Notes under the pieces: model-generated
Databases searched by the model: none
The model's input: the letters and a program-made list of their open reading frames with translations, nothing else
What the model was told of the DNA's origin: nothing
Assembly (NCBI GenBank): GCA_017416885.1
Contig: JAFQAM010000176.1
Span: 1-5,386, forward strand
Direction of reading: 5' to 3'
Length of the DNA stretch: 5,386 bases
Origin: Clostridia bacterium
GTDB lineage: Bacteria; Bacillota; Clostridia; Oscillospirales; CAG-272
Translations under genes and position numbers: made by a program
Shown here: positions 3,404 to 5,386 of the stretch, piece after piece
How positions within the stretch are numbered: the stretch's first letter is position 1
Layout of the letters: every line of letters begins with the position of its first letter

Positions 3404-5386
3404 TTATTTTTTCTTTTTATTAGTATTTTTAGTATTATTTTTACTAATATTCTTATTATTTACTTTACTATTTGACTTGACCTTAGCGTTGCTTGATCTT
3501 ATATTTTTCGCTGTTTTTTGGTTTTTTGACGGTTTTTCTTGCTTTTTTGCGCTTTTACCTCTTGTGTCCTGCTTTTTGTCGGGTTTTTTATCTTGCTTCT
3601 TATCCTGCTTTGAGTGAGCTTTCATATAATCACTGTTCACTCTCATATCAGGCTTTACAAGACATTTTCCCTCAAAGCCGATTAAGTCCTCGCGGTTAGC
3701 CATTTTTAACGCTTCGCGTACTAAATTTCTGTTTTCGGGCTTGCCGTATTGTAAGAGCGCTCTTTGCATCTGCTTTTCACGGTAATCGGTAGGGCAGTAC
3801 ACCTTTTTCATATCAAGAGGATTTATGCCCGTGTAGTACATTACAGTGGATGCAGTTCCGGGCGTAGGATAGAAATCCTGTACCTGCTCGGGATTACAGC
3901 CCATATTTTTCAGATACAGAGCTAACTCCACAGCATCATTTACAGTGCTTCCCGGATGAGATGACATAAGATAGGGCACTAAGTATTGCTCTAAGTTAAA
4001 TTCACGACATAGATCGAAGTATTTTTTGTAAAATTTATTGTATGTAGCAATATCGGGCTTGCCCATATATTTAAGCACATTTGACGAGCAATGCTCAGGC
4101 GCGACCTTTAGCTGTCCGCTTACATGCTCGGAAACAAGCTTTTTGAAAAATGTGTCATCCTTGTCGGCAAGCATATAGTCAAAGCGAATGCCTGAACGGA
4201 TAAATACCTTTTTTACCTTAGGAAGAGCTTGAATTTTATTCAAAAGCTCAATGTATTCCGAATGGTCTGCAATCAAATTTTTGCAAGGCGTTGGCACAAG
4301 ACATTTACGGTTTGCGCACACTCCCTCGGTTATTTGCTTCTTACAAGCGGGATAACGGAAGTTTGCGGTAGGACCGCCGACATCGTGAATGTATCCCTTG
4401 AAATCATCCATCTCGGTAATGAGCTTAGCCTCTTTTAAAACAGACTCAATGCTTCTTGATCTTACGCTTCGTCCTTGATGGAACGCAAGAGCGCAGAAAT
4501 TACAGCCGCCGAAGCAGCCTCTGTTATGCGTGATAGAGAACTTAACCTCGCTTATTGCAGGCACACCGCCGTCCTTTTCGTACACAGGGTGGTATGTTCT
4601 CATATACGGAAGAGCATAGACCTTGTCAAGCTCCTCTCTTTCAAGCGGATATGCAGGGGGATTTTGTACAAGCTTTTTGTTGTCATAATATTCAACAATT
4701 GCTTTACCGTAAATAGCATCCTGATTTTTATATTGAATACCGAATGCTCTTGCATATTCCTCTTTATTTTCCTTAATTACATTAAAGTCAAACTCACTTG
4801 CAACAGGGAATGAAACCTCATCCTCTCTCTTGCAAAGATAGACACATCCCCTTTCCGAGCGTATCTTTTTAATTGGCACTCCGCGGTCAAGTAGCTTAGC
4901 CAATTTCAAAATAATGCTTTCTCCCATACCGTATGTCAAAATATCGGCGCGAGAGTCAACAAGCACGGAACGGCGGATTTTATTGTCCCAATAATCATAG
5001 TGAGCAAAACGGCGAAGGGATGCTTCAAGACCGCCAATAATAATTGGCACATCTCCGTATGCTTCCCTTATTCTGTTACAGTAAACTATAACGGCTCTGT
5101 CGGGACGAAGCCCCATTTTTCCACCCGGGGAGTAGTAGTCATAGGAACGCTTTTTCTTTGATACTGTATAGTGGGCAACCATAGAGTCAATATTGCCCGC
5201 GCTTACAAGGAAGCCGAGCCTTGGCTTGCCAAATCTTTTAAAATCCTCGCAGGATTTATAGTCAGGCTGAGCTAAAACAGCCACATTAAAGCCATTGGCT
5301 TCTAAAACTCTTGTAATAATTGCTGTACCAAATGAGGGATGGTCAACATAAGCATCTCCCGATACATAAACAAAATCAGGAGTCGC
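3404..5386 (-). CDS. ygiQ: YgiQ family radical SAM protein, N-terminus cut by window edge
   Basis: The frame stays open to the right edge, so the start lies outside the window. The first visible residues, ATPDFVYVSGDAYVDHPSFG, match the family's early TGDAYVDHPSFG region, so only about 10-25 residues are missing and the GTG at 5282-5284 is internal. Of 660 visible residues, about 1-240 are the Radical_SAM_N region. The radical SAM core carries CFGGCNFC (Cys291, 295, 298), the CxxxCxxC site for a 4Fe-4S cluster that cleaves S-adenosylmethionine. DVGGPTANFR lies near 335, a further four-cysteine stretch at 348-368, QLKVAPEH at 425 and YPTPGTAS at 506, and a DUF3362-like region follows. From about 585 the protein becomes a Lys/Asn/Gln-rich tail with KQDKKPDKK-type repeats. 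The substrate and reaction of YgiQ proteins are unknown to me. No clear terminator follows the stop. Family membership is secure, biological role is not. Confidence 0.94.
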   Translation of the reverse strand, partial: ATPDFVYVSGDAYVDHPSFGTAIITRVLEANGFNVAVLAQPDYKSCEDFKRFGKPRLGFLVSAGNIDSMVAHYTVSKKKRSYDYYSPGGKMGLRPDRAVIVYCNRIREAYGDVPIIIGGLEASLRRFAHYDYWDNKIRRSVLVDSRADILTYGMGESIILKLAKLLDRGVPIKKIRSERGCVYLCKREDEVSFPVASEFDFNVIKENKEEYARAFGIQYKNQDAIYGKAIVEYYDNKKLVQNPPAYPLEREELDKVYALPYMRTYHPVYEKDGGVPAISEVKFSITHNRGCFGGCNFCALAFHQGRSVRSRSIESVLKEAKLITEMDDFKGYIHDVGGPTANFRYPACKKQITEGVCANRKCLVPTPCKNLIADHSEYIELLNKIQALPKVKKVFIRSGIRFDYMLADKDDTFFKKLVSEHVSGQLKVAPEHCSSNVLKYMGKPDIATYNKFYKKYFDLCREFNLEQYLVPYLMSSHPGSTVNDAVELALYLKNMGCNPEQVQDFYPTPGTASTVMYYTGINPLDMKKVYCPTDYREKQMQRALLQYGKPENRNLVREALKMANREDLIGFEGKCLVKPDMRVNSDYMKAHSKQDKKQDKKPDKKQDTRGKSAKKQEKPSKNQKTAKNIRSSNAKVKSNSKVNNKNISKNNTKNTNKKKK

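Noticed and set aside
4475..4813. Plus-strand 112-codon frame with hydrophobic stretches
   Set aside because: It is entirely antisense to the conserved radical SAM region of ygiQ, with no start signal.

Overview
The window is AT-rich DNA with every recognisable gene on the minus strand. It is best read as a chromosomal segment of a Clostridia-type Firmicute, perhaps Oscillospirales/Ruminococcus-like. That placement is inferred from gene order and protein style: a Jag/KhpB with a long K/E/P/Q/N linker, a YidC with no lipoprotein signal, and an RSRVKR-type RNase P protein. No lineage marker was searched.

Transcription runs from high to low coordinates. A YgiQ-family radical SAM gene enters from the right edge (3404 to beyond 5386, 5' end missing). 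Next comes a near-perfect vegetative promoter (3333-3361), a short leader with a possible hairpin, and rpmH (L34, 44 aa, 3113-3247), closed by an intrinsic terminator (3065-3097). A 420-base spacer follows, then rnpA (2297-2692), yidD (1934-2290), yidC (891-1934) and jag/khpB (852 to beyond 1, 3' end missing). The last four genes are tightly packed: rnpA to yidD 6 bases, yidD/yidC a TAATG overlap, yidC to jag 38 bases. This is the classic rpmH-rnpA-yidD-yidC-jag cluster of ribosome, tRNA-processing and membrane-insertion functions. The dnaA gene that usually lies divergently beside rpmH is absent; ygiQ lies there instead.

The most unusual part is the rpmH-rnpA spacer. Bases 2855-3054 hold an array of short units. 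Each unit is a 6-8 base repeat (ACTTCAC, or its complement GTGAAGT) followed by a mini-palindrome, mostly 4 bp with a 3-base loop, and each stem has a different sequence. The repeats converge on a centre near 2958, switching from ACTTCAC to GTGAAGT, so the two halves can pair rung by rung with mini-hairpins projecting on both sides, like a ladder of four-way junctions. A 45-codon open frame (2751-2888) runs out of the array towards rnpA. No phage, transposase, CRISPR or defence gene is present; this array is the best candidate here for something undescribed.

Smaller oddities are a 12-bp perfect inverted repeat inside yidD, a TTG start for yidD in the same frame as rnpA, glutamine at the YidC groove position usually occupied by arginine or lysine, and a long lysine/asparagine tail on YgiQ.
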